A stretch of DNA of 64,000 nt from Prochlorococcus sp. AG-436-C14 (GCA_003209755.1 QCPD01000001.1:1-64000), one strand, 5' to 3'. Shown: positions 7,904 to 16,922, numbered from the stretch's first letter. Translations and numbers: made by a program. Notes: a model not told the origin generated them from the letters alone.

Positions 7904-9832
7904 TCAATCATACCAATTAGTTAATTCCTTATTTAATTCTAATCCAACTTTTTCGAGTAATGTAATCCAGTCATTTTTTTTATTTTGTCTAAATAATCTC
8001 ATTGATGGATACCAAAAAGTACTCTCGCCACTCAAACCCCAAGTCCAAAAAGGTACATCCTTAAGTAATAGCCAAACCTTTAAACCCATCCCCCCTGCTA
8101 AGTGGGCCACCGAAGTATCACAAGTAATTATCAAGTCACAATTAGCTGCAATTGCAGCATTTTCAGTAAAGTCCCATATTTGATCAATTTTTTTTTGACA
8201 TGATACAAATTGATTATTGAATGAACAATGATTTAACTGATCTGAACCATATCCTTTTTGAAGTGATAAAAAAGTTATATCATTTTGTTTAAGAAGAATA
8301 GAAAAGTTTTCCAATGGTATTGATCTACCTTTGTAAGATGCTTTTTCCATATCTAAACCACCTTGCCAATTTATACCTACTATGGGTTTATTTTCATGTG
8401 AAAGCTCATTTTCCCATTTATCTAAAAGTTCTTTTTTAGTTTTTATATAAGGCTTAGAAACGATTGGATTATCTGGCCTAACACATAAATTCTTAGGGAG
8501 AGATAATAAAGGGATCCACCTTCTATCATTTACTAAGTTAGCTTCTTCAGGAGTAAGTGGATTAGAATCAATGTTAGAAACTTGAATTATATTATGTAAT
8601 TTTTCTTGTGCACTAAAATTAATATTTAATCCCAAATTACGCAAATAGGGTATATATCTCATATATTGAATTGTATCGCCAAGTCCCTGCTCACTAATTA
8701 CTAATAAATTATCATCTGATTTAAAAATATTCTCAAAAATTGGTTGGGTTTTTGGAGCTGAATGTAGTTTATTTGAGTTTAAATTATTTAATCTCCAGTC
8801 ATAATTTTCCCATCCTTCTATATAGTTTCCAGTTAATAATTGAGCGATCGCTAAATTCCACCGAGACTTTGAATTATTTGGCTCAAGTCTAAGTGCCTTA
8901 TTATAAGAATCAATAGCTAATTTGTAAGATCCCTCCTCTTGAAAAATAATACCTAGATTCGTATAAGCTTCGACATAATTAGGATCTACTTCAATAGATT
9001 CTTTATAAGCATTAATAGCAGAGATAGGTTTTTCCATTTCTGCTAATAAAACTCCTAGATTAAAGAAAGCTTTAGCATTTTTAGAGTCAATTTTTATTGC
9101 ATTATTATACTCATATATTGCTTCATCAAAAAGTCCTTTCTTTTTCAAGGCGCTAGCTAAATTATTATGAGCACTTGAGTTGTTTGGACTTATCTTTATA
9201 GATTTTCTATATGAAGTTATAGCTTCATTAATTTTTCCTTTTTTTAAATAAGAGTTTGCTAAATTCATATGAATTTCACTAGATAAAGGGTTTATTTTAA
9301 GAGCTTTTTTATAACATAATATGGCCTTTTCAAATTCATTATTAGACTCATAAGTAATTGCTAAACTATTAAAAGCCTTTATATTAATTGGATCAAATTC
9401 AAGCGCTTTTTTATAGTAAAATTTTGCTCTTTCAATCATATTCTTTCGATACATTACGATGCCAAGATTAAAATATGCATCTGAATAGTCAGGTTTAATT
9501 TCTATAGCCTTTTCAAAAAACTTTATTGCATTTTCTAATTCATTTTTCTCCCGTAACGCAATTCCTAAGTTATTATATGCTTGTTCATATTGTGGCTCTA
9601 TCTCTAAGCTTATTTTCAGGAATTTAATCATATCTTCACTATTACCTTTCACTCCACATATAATTCCTAGATTTCCATAAGTGATATGATTACTTGTACC
9701 TTTATTAATCAAATCTCTATAAATCTTTTCAGCCTTGCTAAGCTTACCTTGATTAATAAATTCTAAGGCCCTTAATTCTAAAGACATTTTATCGTCTGAA
9801 TTATTCGATTCTTTTTTATCTAGATAAATCAA
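7904..9832 (-). CDS. TPR protein with GT9-like glycosyltransferase domain
   Basis: A 642-residue protein. Residues about 20-345 form a run of roughly nine TPRs with the N/G/A spacing of the repeat (for example AYNNLGIALREKNELENAIKFFEKAIEIKPD). Residues about 350-642 resemble the heptosyltransferase (GT9) fold seen behind TPRs in other bacteria: LLVISEQGLGDTIQYMRY near its start, PIVGINWQGG, and CDLIITCDTSVAHLAGGMG near its end. It converges on the broken TPR-OGT gene and shares the same N-terminal design (RDLINKG...NLG against QYFINQG...NYG), so the two probably belong to one TPR family expanded in this island. Unlike the OGT gene, its repeats have diverged in DNA. The substrate cannot be named. 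Confidence 0.8.
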   Translation of the reverse strand: MIYLDKKESNNSDDKMSLELRALEFINQGKLSKAEKIYRDLINKGTSNHITYGNLGIICGVKGNSEDMIKFLKISLEIEPQYEQAYNNLGIALREKNELENAIKFFEKAIEIKPDYSDAYFNLGIVMYRKNMIERAKFYYKKALEFDPINIKAFNSLAITYESNNEFEKAILCYKKALKINPLSSEIHMNLANSYLKKGKINEAITSYRKSIKISPNNSSAHNNLASALKKKGLFDEAIYEYNNAIKIDSKNAKAFFNLGVLLAEMEKPISAINAYKESIEVDPNYVEAYTNLGIIFQEEGSYKLAIDSYNKALRLEPNNSKSRWNLAIAQLLTGNYIEGWENYDWRLNNLNSNKLHSAPKTQPIFENIFKSDDNLLVISEQGLGDTIQYMRYIPYLRNLGLNINFSAQEKLHNIIQVSNIDSNPLTPEEANLVNDRRWIPLLSLPKNLCVRPDNPIVSKPYIKTKKELLDKWENELSHENKPIVGINWQGGLDMEKASYKGRSIPLENFSILLKQNDITFLSLQKGYGSDQLNHCSFNNQFVSCQKKIDQIWDFTENAAIAANCDLIITCDTSVAHLAGGMGLKVWLLLKDVPFWTWGLSGESTFWYPSMRLFRQNKKNDWITLLEKVGLELNKELTNWYD

Positions 9833-10064
9833 AACATTTATACCTCTTTAAAGACTATTATACTCTAAAAAATACAAGATAATTTGAACTTCTTCTACAT
9901 AGAATTGTTAGAGTAAACATTTAATCATAGGGGTTCAAAATAAAATCTTTGAATCAAAGAGCTAAATTTTATTTTCCAATATTAAGAAGATTCAACTAAA
10001 TTAATTCATCATTACAAATCAACTAAATTTTAATTTTGAATCTCTAACTGAAAGCAAGAGTAAA

Positions 10065-10217
10065 TTAAGGCCTGATTTTGTTTTTTTCATTAACAAGATA
10101 CTTATTATCTATCTCATCACGAAAACTAGCTAAAGCTGCTTCTGAGAAGATTTCGCGAATCTTCCAATTGATTTCAAAAGGAGAATTTTTTTTTCTTGAT
10201 TTCAGCGGATCCTTCAT
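10065..10217 (-). CDS. Small hypothetical protein, 50 aa
   Basis: An open frame from ATG 10217 to TAA 10065-10067 encodes 50 residues starting MKDPLKSRKKNSPFEINWKI and containing REIFSEAALASFRDEIDNKY, a plausible amphipathic helix. It is charged, with no membrane segment or signal. Composition is more protein-like than the spacers on either side. I do not recognise a family; it may be a short conserved picocyanobacterial protein or a chance frame. Confidence 0.4.
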   Translation of the reverse strand: MKDPLKSRKKNSPFEINWKIREIFSEAALASFRDEIDNKYLVNEKNKIRP

Positions 10218-10756
10218 TAAGTCAATTAAGCTTCTACTAGATTAAAAATTTAATTGTTTTTTCAAGGGTTGTCGAAAAAAAAATCATCCCTAACAAAAAA
10301 TTTACTAAAAAAAATGCCTGAGATCCTATAAAAAAAGCATAAATCGACCTATTTTCAACCTAAAAAGTTGCCTTTCTGAAGATAGTTGTACACTATGATA
10401 CTTTTCCACATTTTCCTGCTTTCCTCATATTACAAAAAGTTTTGTTTGTGAATTTTGACAAGAACTTTTCAATGTATCAAGAGATACAGAATCTTTGTAA
10501 TTAACTGCGACAGCTAAGATTTATTGGCTCATTTTTTTTTTTGTAATTAATCCACTTATTCAATTGACATGAGTCCTATTGAGATTTCTATTAAAATATG
10601 AATTTTGTGGAAAAGTGGAAAAGCTCGAATTAATTCCTCAATATCCTGCCATTTTTTTTCTTATCTACAAAGAAAAATGATTCCTATCATATCTAATACT
10701 TGAGATCAAAAGAAAAACTATTCAAGCGGGGGGAGGGCGAGTTGGTACTAGCTAAT
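10218..10756. promoter_or_regulatory. Long spacer with two exact DnaA-box sequences
   Basis: About 540 bases without a convincing gene. The cyanobacterial DnaA box TTTTCCACA occurs exactly at 10402-10410 (plus) and, inverted, at 10606-10614; directly abutting the second is an 8-of-9 match (AGTGGAAAA, 10614-10622). A TTGACA at 10564-10569 with a TATTAA 19 bases later could be a plus-strand promoter feeding into that site. Several T or A runs of 8-12 bases occur. The set suggests DnaA binding, but this is inference and the replication origin itself is not shown. Confidence 0.4.
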
Positions 10757-10903
10757 CTAGTCATTGTAGTTCAAGTGAATTTTCTCTTCTTCTATATCTT
10801 TAGTTAGAAATTCTAATTCCTTCTCAAGAGCATCAATTGTTTTAAAGCCTAAAACTTCAATAGTTTCATTACCTAGAGAATTTTCAAAAAATACTGTTTT
10901 CAT
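10757..10903 (-). CDS. Small acidic hypothetical protein, 48 aa
   Basis: ATG 10903 to TAG 10757-10759 gives a 48-residue acidic protein beginning MKTVFFENSLGNETIEVLGF and then TIDALEKELEFLTKDIEEE, which should form a charged helix or short coiled coil. No known family is recognised. The frame looks protein-like, and Prochlorococcus islands are rich in such short genes. Confidence 0.45.
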   Translation of the reverse strand: MKTVFFENSLGNETIEVLGFKTIDALEKELEFLTKDIEEEKIHLNYND

Positions 10904-11050
10904 AATTGTAATTTTTCAATAAAATAAATAATTAGATACTAATTTCAATTGTTTATGTTGAAAGTAAATTTTGAAATAAACCGATTAACTAATTAATTTA
11001 TTTTGCTGACTTTAAAAACGCTAAGGATAATTTAGAGTCATAGTGCTTAT

Positions 11051-11269
11051 ATGAATAATCCTTTCTCCATTTATTGGAATAAAAATTGGACCTTTCAAAT
11101 AGTACATATGGAAGGTGGTATTCATATAGAAGCAAAAGGACTTGGTGTCCTGATAAGAAAGCCTTTATTAGCAACTGAAAGCCCATTCACCGCAGCAGAC
11201 AATTTAGTTTATAGCGAAGATAGAAATAGAAAATCTTTATTCAACTATTGGAAGTCAAAAACAAATTAA
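11051..11269 (+). CDS. Small hypothetical protein, 72 aa
   Basis: A 72-residue soluble protein from ATG 11051 to TAA 11267-11269, rich in aromatic residues (IYWNKNWTFQIVHMEGG) with a glycine-containing strand pattern IHIEAKGLGVLIRKPLL. No signal, membrane segment or known motif. It converges with lexA, the stop codons lying under 30 bases apart. The opposite-strand frame at 10998-11186 has a less natural composition, so I prefer this strand. Function unknown. Confidence 0.55.
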   Translation: MNNPFSIYWNKNWTFQIVHMEGGIHIEAKGLGVLIRKPLLATESPFTAADNLVYSEDRNRKSLFNYWKSKTN

Positions 11270-11296
11270 TAGTTTTAATTTGTTTTGAAAATAGAG

Positions 11297-11905
11297 TTAA
11301 GTTTTTCTCCAAACAGCTGCTAATTTTCCCTGAACATGTACTTGCTCAGCTTCAATTTCTATAGGTTCATAAGCTGTATTAGCGGCTTCCAATCGAACTA
11401 AACTTCCATCTCGAAAAAAATGTTTCAAAGTTGTTCCCAAGCCTGGGACCATTGCGCTAACAATAGTACCGTTTCTCAGACGAGAAGGGTCATAAACAGG
11501 TTCCATTAACACCATATCTCCATCGGCAATAAAAGAGTCAATCATTGAATCTCCATTTACCGTCAAAGCGAAAAGTCCCTTTAATTGAAGAACTGAATTC
11601 AAGTCTAGGGTTTCCTGTACATCATCAAAAGTTTCAACTAATCCGCCTGCAGCTATTGCCCCCAAAACTGGAACACCTGAAATAGTCTCATCTATTAATT
11701 GCAGTGTTCTTGCTTGACCTTCTTGCCATTTTATCCAACCTTTTTGTTGCAAATGTCTTAAACGGCTTTGGATTGGTGCAGGAGATCTAAGACCCATAGC
11801 TTGCATCATCTGCCTAATTGAAGGGCTATGATGATGATTACCTATGAAATCAACAAGCCAGTCATAGAGCTCTTTCTGGGCAGTAGTTAGGGCTTCTTCT
11901 GGCAT
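11297..11905 (-). CDS. lexA: LexA repressor
   Basis: LexA represses the SOS regulon and cleaves itself when RecA is activated. From ATG 11905 the protein has 202 residues: an N-terminal winged helix-turn-helix (about 1-65, with SPSIRQMMQAMGLRSPAPIQ), the Ala-Gly cleavage site in GAIAAGG, the catalytic Ser in NGDSMID and the catalytic Lys in TTLKHF. All parts needed for self-cleavage are present. An in-frame ATG 30 bases upstream (11935) would extend it, but that stretch overlaps two LexA-box-like sites, so the shorter start is favoured. argF lies upstream on the same strand. Confidence 0.92.
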   Translation of the reverse strand: MPEEALTTAQKELYDWLVDFIGNHHHSPSIRQMMQAMGLRSPAPIQSRLRHLQQKGWIKWQEGQARTLQLIDETISGVPVLGAIAAGGLVETFDDVQETLDLNSVLQLKGLFALTVNGDSMIDSFIADGDMVLMEPVYDPSRLRNGTIVSAMVPGLGTTLKHFFRDGSLVRLEAANTAYEPIEIEAEQVHVQGKLAAVWRKT

Positions 11906-11924
11906 TAGAATAAATTGAGTACAT
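11862..11924 (-). other. Short frame overlapping the lexA start
   Basis: The best Shine-Dalgarno sequence in the region (GGAGG, 11929-11933 read on the minus strand) lies four bases before ATG 11924, which is out of frame with lexA and opens a 20-residue frame ending inside lexA at 11862. If translated, it would lower or couple lexA translation. It may be chance: the same bases form a LexA-box-like site. Confidence 0.25.
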
Positions 11925-11947
11925 TTGTCCTCCAATACATATGTACC
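11918..11947 (-). promoter_or_regulatory. Two LexA (SOS) box candidates upstream of lexA
   Basis: Against the cyanobacterial SOS consensus RGTACNNNDGTWCB, the minus strand carries GGTACATATGTATT (11934-11947) and AGGACAAATGTACT (11918-11931), each with one mismatch. Their centres are 16 bases apart, close to one and a half helical turns, just upstream of the favoured lexA start at 11905. This is the position expected for autoregulation. Confidence 0.6.
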
Positions 11948-11970
11948 TAAAATATCTCAATATCGCAACC

Positions 11971-12927
11971 CTAAAGCCCCCCAAGCTGGACAGCCAGCAA
12001 GGCTTGCTGAACATGAAGGCGGTTCTCGGCTTGATCAAAGACATTGCTACTTTGGCTCTCTAAAGCCTCTTCTGTGATTTCTTCCCCTCTATGAGCGGGC
12101 AAACAATGCAAAATAATTACTTCCTCATCCGCAAGCCCTATTAATTTTTGATCAACCTTATACATTTCAAAAATTTCTTTCCTCTTTAAGTATTCTTCCT
12201 CTTGCCCCATAGAAGCCCAAACATCTGTATAAATCACTTGAGCTTCCTTAACTGCATTTAAAGGATCATTACAAATAGATATTTTCGCACCATCTTCAGA
12301 TAGTGATTTCGCCTTTTCTACAATTTTGGGGTCCGCTTCAAAACCTGTTGGAGAACAAATTTTCACATTAACTCCCAACATTGCTCCGCATATCATTAAT
12401 GAGTTTGCAACATTATTTCCATCTCCAATATAAGAAAGGTTTATTCCTTTAAGTTTGCCAAATTTCTCCTGAATTGTTAAATAATCGGCCAATACCTGAC
12501 AAGGATGTTCTAGGTCCGTTAAAGCATTAATGACGGGAATAGTACACCACTCTGCGTATTCCTCTAGTTCTTGCTGAGAAAAAGTCCTAATGGCGAGAAC
12601 ATCACAATAGCGGCTCAAAACTCTTGCGGTGTCTTTAATAGGTTCTCCCCTTCCAAGTTGTGTGATTTGAGGATTCAAATCAACTGTTTGACCTCCAAGT
12701 CTCGCCATTGCAACTTGAAAACTAACTCTTGTTCTAGTAGAGGCTTTTTTGAATATCAAGCCAAGCACTCTATTACCGAGGTCTATTCTTCTATTACCTA
12801 TTTTTAGCTGTTGCGCTAATTTAAATAAGGATAAAATCTGATCACTATTTAAATCAGAAGAAGAAAGCAAGTTCTTTTTTCTGAAAGAAGTTAATTTAGA
12901 AGCTAAGCTTGAAGACGCTGAAGCCAT
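11971..12927 (-). CDS. argF: Ornithine carbamoyltransferase
   Basis: A 318-residue enzyme of arginine synthesis that joins carbamoyl phosphate to ornithine to give citrulline. The carbamoyl-phosphate loop STRTRVSF, the HPCQ motif (EHPCQVLAD) and the ornithine-site HCLPAHRG are all intact, and the length is normal. Start ATG 12927. It follows ftsH on the same strand, but a perfect 12-bp hairpin lies 14-40 bases upstream of its start, so it may be transcribed or regulated separately. argD, another arginine gene, is 36 kb away. Confidence 0.95.
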   Translation of the reverse strand: MASASSSLASKLTSFRKKNLLSSSDLNSDQILSLFKLAQQLKIGNRRIDLGNRVLGLIFKKASTRTRVSFQVAMARLGGQTVDLNPQITQLGRGEPIKDTARVLSRYCDVLAIRTFSQQELEEYAEWCTIPVINALTDLEHPCQVLADYLTIQEKFGKLKGINLSYIGDGNNVANSLMICGAMLGVNVKICSPTGFEADPKIVEKAKSLSEDGAKISICNDPLNAVKEAQVIYTDVWASMGQEEEYLKRKEIFEMYKVDQKLIGLADEEVIILHCLPAHRGEEITEEALESQSSNVFDQAENRLHVQQALLAVQLGGL

Positions 12928-12940
12928 AAATAAGCCTCAA

Positions 12941-12967
12941 ATATCCTTTATCGGAGATAAAGGATAT
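12941..12967 (-). terminator. 12-bp hairpin between ftsH and argF
   Basis: ATATCCTTTATC (12941-12952) and its exact complement (12956-12967) surround a 3-base loop. On the transcribed strand it lies just after the ftsH stop and ends 13 bases before the argF ATG. No T run follows. It could end ftsH transcription, stabilise the ftsH message, or hide the argF ribosome-binding region. Confidence 0.45.
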
Positions 12968-12981
12968 AAAAGTCAAGTCTT

Positions 12982-14856
12982 TTAATTTAAAACTTTTTCA
13001 GGCATGACGCTACTGGATAGCATCTCCTTAAGCTCATCTCCCTCTATTACTTCCTTTTCAAGGATCTTTTGGGAAATATCTTCTAATAATGAAAGATTAT
13101 TCTTAAGAATGTTTAAGGCATTTTCATGCGCATCATCTACCAAACTTCTGACTTCTTTATCAATTGCCTGAGCAGTTGCATCACTTAATTCTCTTCTAGG
13201 ATTGTTATTGCCTCCTAGGAATTGTCCTCCACCCTGCTTGTCATAGGCCAAAGGCCCCAAAATATCACTCATACCATATGTTCCTACCATTTGTTCTGCT
13301 AAATCAGTAGCTCTTTGAAGATCATTCGATGCACCAGTGGTAATTTTTCCAAAAATTATTTCCTCTGCAGACCTACCACCTAAAAGAGTTGCTATTTGAC
13401 CTTGTAAATCTTCTTTGGAGTTTAGAAATCTTTCCTCAGTAGGCAATTGAAGTGTATATCCAAGTGCACTCATGCCCCTTGGAACTATTGATATCTTTGC
13501 GACTTTGCTGCCTCCAGGCATTAGGTGGCCAACTATTGCATGACCAACCTCATGGTAAGCAACGATCTTTTTCTCATCGTCTTGCAAAACTCTACTTTTT
13601 TTCTCTAATCCAGCAACTACCCTTTCAATTGCCTCGTTAAGATCCTTTTGCTCAACAGATGTTCTTTTACCCCTCGCAGCTAAAAGAGCTGCTTCGTTTA
13701 CCATGTTTGCCAAGTCAGCCCCTGCGAAACCACTAGTTGCCTGTGCAATTCGGTCTAAATCAATTTCATTAGAAAGTTTTACTTTCTTGGTATAGATTTC
13801 CAAAATTGTCTTTCTTCCAGATAGATCTGGTCTATCAACAAGTACTTGCCTATCAAATCTTCCTGGACGAAGTAAGGCAGCGTCTAAAACTTCAGGTTGA
13901 TTGGTAGCCGCTAGGACAATAACTGGTTTATCAGTGGAAGCAAATCCATCCATTTCGGTAAGAAGCTGATTAAGAGTCTGCTCTCTCTCGTCATTTCCGC
14001 CCACAACTCCCATTGAACCAGATCTGCTCTTACCAATAGCATCAAGTTCATCTATGAAGATTATGCATGGTGCCTTTTTCTTGGCTTGTTCAAATAAATC
14101 TCTAACTCTTGCCGCGCCAGCTCCAACAAAAAGTTCTACAAATTCTGATCCAGAAATAATAAAGAAAGGAACTTCTGCTTCACCAGCTACAGCCTTGGAT
14201 AATAAGGTTTTACCGGTTCCAGGAGGGCCAACGAGTAAGACGCCTTTAGGTATTCTTGCTCCAATATCGGTATATCTTTGAGGTTTCTTAAGGAAATCAA
14301 CTATTTCAGTTAATTCATCTTTAGCTTCATCAACTCCAGCAACATCTTCGAAAGTTACTTTTGATTCATCGTCAGGAACATAGACTTTTGCTTTGCTTTT
14401 GGTGAAACTTAGAGCTCCTTGAGCTCCACCTCCACCCATACTTCTACGAGCGAAAAACTGAAGTACAAGAATAAATATTAGAGGCGGAACTACCCAACTA
14501 AGGATAGTAGTAAATATATTAGGTTTCTTAGGGGGCGCAGCCGCAAACTCAACTCCTTTTTTCTCAAGCCTTTGGGGAAGCTCCATATCAAAAATTGGGG
14601 TTGTTGCTAGAACTGAGGGAGCTCCTTCTTCTGCTGTGGAAAGTTCGTATCTGATTTGGTCCTGGGTTATGTAAGCACGTTTAACTTCTCCGTCATCAAC
14701 TTGATTGATGAACAAGGAGTAAGGAACTCTTGGAACTTGAGTGTTTGAACTTGGGAAAAAACTACTAAAAAGAAGAAGCGCTCCAAAGCCTATTAGAACT
14801 AAATTAATTATTCCAAAACGTCTATTGGGTTGATTTTCGTCCTGTCGTATTGGCAT
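12982..14856 (-). CDS. ftsH: ATP-dependent zinc metalloprotease FtsH
   Basis: A membrane-bound AAA+ protease that degrades damaged or surplus membrane proteins; in cyanobacteria the family includes the photosystem II repair protease. Seen: a first membrane segment near residues 17-36, a second near 120-140 ([18 protein letters not shown]), Walker A GPPGTGKT, Walker [12 protein letters not shown], the arginine-finger region LRPGRFDRQ, and the zinc site HEVGH. From ATG 14856 it has 624 residues, a normal length. A TTG two codons earlier is possible. Several ftsH paralogues normally exist in cyanobacteria; which one this is cannot be decided here. Confidence 0.95.
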   Translation of the reverse strand: MPIRQDENQPNRRFGIINLVLIGFGALLLFSSFFPSSNTQVPRVPYSLFINQVDDGEVKRAYITQDQIRYELSTAEEGAPSVLATTPIFDMELPQRLEKKGVEFAAAPPKKPNIFTTILSWVVPPLIFILVLQFFARRSMGGGGAQGALSFTKSKAKVYVPDDESKVTFEDVAGVDEAKDELTEIVDFLKKPQRYTDIGARIPKGVLLVGPPGTGKTLLSKAVAGEAEVPFFIISGSEFVELFVGAGAARVRDLFEQAKKKAPCIIFIDELDAIGKSRSGSMGVVGGNDEREQTLNQLLTEMDGFASTDKPVIVLAATNQPEVLDAALLRPGRFDRQVLVDRPDLSGRKTILEIYTKKVKLSNEIDLDRIAQATSGFAGADLANMVNEAALLAARGKRTSVEQKDLNEAIERVVAGLEKKSRVLQDDEKKIVAYHEVGHAIVGHLMPGGSKVAKISIVPRGMSALGYTLQLPTEERFLNSKEDLQGQIATLLGGRSAEEIIFGKITTGASNDLQRATDLAEQMVGTYGMSDILGPLAYDKQGGGQFLGGNNNPRRELSDATAQAIDKEVRSLVDDAHENALNILKNNLSLLEDISQKILEKEVIEGDELKEMLSSSVMPEKVLN

Positions 14857-14961
14857 TAGCAAAAACTAGAATAACCCTAAGTTAAACAACTTTCATACCA
14901 AATCGACTTCTTCAACTGGAGGGAGATCCGAACGAATATCTACTTTTAAAAAATTAATGCC

Positions 14962-16056
14962 TTAAATAAGTAGACTCCAACAAAGATCTTCTCCTTTTCG
15001 TTCTAAAATAGAATGTTGCAATTTGTAGGTAGAATCTATTGACTCAAATCCAAAACTATTCAAAGGACTCATTGCAGCCTTGCCTCCTAAGAGTTTTGGT
15101 GAGACAAAAACTACTAATTCTTGAACACAATCAGCCTTGATGGCACTTGTTGCCAGAAGAGGGCCGCATTCCCAGAGGATTTTATTGCACCCTTTTTCAG
15201 AAAGTGAGGTTAGCAATTCGGATGGATCATCCGAATTTAATCTCAATTTATCGGGACCATTTGGTAAATCAGAGAAGAAAGCTTCATCTCCCTCGGGGCC
15301 ATAAGCGATTAAAGTTTTTGCATTTTTCGTATCCCAAAGTTTTGAGGATTTTGGTAAGTCCAAAGTTCTAGAGAAAACAACCCTTAACGGTTCAAAATCT
15401 GATTTTCCCCTTGAAGTCAAAAGTGGATTATCTACCCGTACTGTTCCTCCCCCAACTATTACTGCGTCACATTTAGCTCTAATTTGATGAACAGAATCCC
15501 TCGCAATAGTATTGGTAATCCACTTACTAGAACCATTTTGTAAGCCAATTCTTCCATCCAAGCTCATTGCCCATTTAAGAATTCCCCAAGGTCGCCCATG
15601 ACGAACTCGAAAACTAAATTCGCGATTAATTGATTCACATTCTTGATTCAAAACCCCATCGATAACTTCAAGTCCAGAGTCTTTTAATCTTGAAATTCCA
15701 TTACCTGAAACTCTTGGATCAGGATCGACCATACCAATAACAACTCTTTTTAAACCCGCTTTTATAATTGCTTCTGTACAGGGAGGTGTTAAGCCTTGAT
15801 GACAACAGGGTTCTAAAGTTACAACGATAGTTCCATGAAACGATTCCTTCCCTGCTTGAGCAAGTGCTTCTATTTCCGCATGAGGATTTCCTGCACCTGT
15901 GTGAAACCCCTCTCCAACAAGCCTTCCACTCGAATCCAAAACAATTGCTCCTACAAGGGGATTTGGACTTGTCCTACCCTCAGCTAATAAAGCCAGTTGG
16001 ATTGAACGTCTCATCCATGGCACCCATATTTTTTGATCCTCAGGCAAATTCATCAT
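14962..16056 (-). CDS. ribD: Riboflavin deaminase/reductase RibD
   Basis: A 364-residue bifunctional enzyme for the second and third steps of riboflavin synthesis. The N-terminal deaminase (about 1-150) has the zinc motifs HAE (GNPHAEIEAL) and PCCHQGLTPPC; the C-terminal reductase (about 155-364) begins RPWGILKWAMSLDGRIG, contains DAVIVGGGTVRVDNPLL and resembles the DHFR fold. Its start overlaps the stop of the upstream DUF3122 gene, indicating translational coupling. RibF, the next flavin enzyme, is encoded at 21.7 kb. Confidence 0.94.
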   Translation of the reverse strand: MMNLPEDQKIWVPWMRRSIQLALLAEGRTSPNPLVGAIVLDSSGRLVGEGFHTGAGNPHAEIEALAQAGKESFHGTIVVTLEPCCHQGLTPPCTEAIIKAGLKRVVIGMVDPDPRVSGNGISRLKDSGLEVIDGVLNQECESINREFSFRVRHGRPWGILKWAMSLDGRIGLQNGSSKWITNTIARDSVHQIRAKCDAVIVGGGTVRVDNPLLTSRGKSDFEPLRVVFSRTLDLPKSSKLWDTKNAKTLIAYGPEGDEAFFSDLPNGPDKLRLNSDDPSELLTSLSEKGCNKILWECGPLLATSAIKADCVQELVVFVSPKLLGGKAAMSPLNSFGFESIDSTYKLQHSILERKGEDLCWSLLI

Positions 16057-16553
16057 TTTTGTTCAGCCAATGATCTCCATTCACTTACTAAGTATGGCGG
16101 GATTGGTAAATCGTTTATCAAGCCAGGTAATTTTAGTCTCAAAGGTCTATTTTTATCCAAGTCGGCAACTATAGTGCTTAGATCAAATTCTGCTACAGAG
16201 TCATTCAAAGTTTCAAGTTTAATTTTACTGTTTTTAGTTATATCTTTTAGATTCCAATTCTTTATCCCTGATTCAACTATTAATTTAGTTGGATGATCAA
16301 TCCTTAATGAGCCTGGATAACCCACAATTCTTAAAATTAAATTCTTGGACTCATTTGGACTTGGATAGACGATAATTTGCCAAGTCTGGTAATCAAAGTC
16401 TTGTAGGCTCTCTAAGCTTCTTTTAATCTCTTTTTTCTGTTCATTTAAAGTGATTTCTGAATCTGCAAAACTTTTATTTACGTTAGTAAAAAAAACACAA
16501 CAAATCAAAAGACAAGAAATTATTAGACGAAATAAATTACGAAAGTCTTCCAT
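16053..16553 (-). CDS. DUF3122-like secreted protein
   Basis: From ATG 16553 the product has 166 residues. An N-terminal signal peptide is clear: charged start, hydrophobic LIISCLLICCVFF and a likely cleavage after KSFA. The remainder has the strand-rich pattern of the cyanobacterial DUF3122 family (QTWQIIVYPSPN, LILRIVGYPG, DLSTIVADLDKNRPLRLKLPG). The function of the family is unknown. An alternative ATG at 16589 would hide the signal peptide behind 12 residues. It overlaps the upstream small gene by 17 bases and ribD by 4, so the three form one operon. Confidence 0.72.
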   Translation of the reverse strand: MEDFRNLFRLIISCLLICCVFFTNVNKSFADSEITLNEQKKEIKRSLESLQDFDYQTWQIIVYPSPNESKNLILRIVGYPGSLRIDHPTKLIVESGIKNWNLKDITKNSKIKLETLNDSVAEFDLSTIVADLDKNRPLRLKLPGLINDLPIPPYLVSEWRSLAEQK

Positions 16554-16824
16554 CACTAATGTCGTAATCTTCTGATTCAAGTAGTGCATCTAATGCTATT
16601 GCTGAGCGAACGAGTGACTGATATTTCTTTATGATACGTTGATTACGTTCAACTATTTTGGAAGGATCATATTTTTCCGAATGATTAATAGGATTTTCAA
16701 AGAGTTGAACACCATCGTCCATTAATTCTAAATCTTTTTGTTGCTTGATAAGAGCTATCAAAATTTCATGTAGCCGGGATCTTCTTCTTAAGTGTTCCTG
16801 GGCTTCATTTTTTTTAAGATTCAC
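16537..16824 (-). CDS. Small helical hypothetical protein, 95 aa
   Basis: A 95-residue soluble protein, strongly charged and almost entirely predicted helix (QEHLRRRSRLHEILIALIKQ at the start; IVERNQRIIKKYQSLVRSAI later). No membrane segment, signal or catalytic motif is visible, and I do not recognise the family. It is the first gene of the operon leading to the DUF3122 gene and ribD, divergent from cobL. Confidence 0.65.
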   Translation of the reverse strand: MNLKKNEAQEHLRRRSRLHEILIALIKQQKDLELMDDGVQLFENPINHSEKYDPSKIVERNQRIIKKYQSLVRSAIALDALLESEDYDISDGRLS

Positions 16825-16922
16825 AAAATTTTCAAACTAACTATTGAAGTTTTAGTTGATTTTCATCAGAAAAATAGTAAAGCTATAAAAAAGAAATTTT
16901 CCTACGTCCATTTATTTAAACC

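Noticed and set aside
10218-10756. Chromosomal replication origin
   Set aside because: Only two exact DnaA boxes, and no dnaA or dnaN nearby; kept only as a possible DnaA-binding spacer.
10998-11186. 62-codon minus-strand frame opposite the 72-residue gene
   Set aside because: It lies antisense to a more protein-like frame and has odd Leu/Tyr-rich composition.
1-11300. CRISPR array or phage genes in the accessory region
   Set aside because: The only regular repeats are the in-frame 102-bp TPR units; no spacers, integrase, capsid or cas-like genes are visible.
14054-14281. 75-codon plus-strand frame inside ftsH
   Set aside because: Antisense to the conserved AAA domain; typical low-GC shadow.
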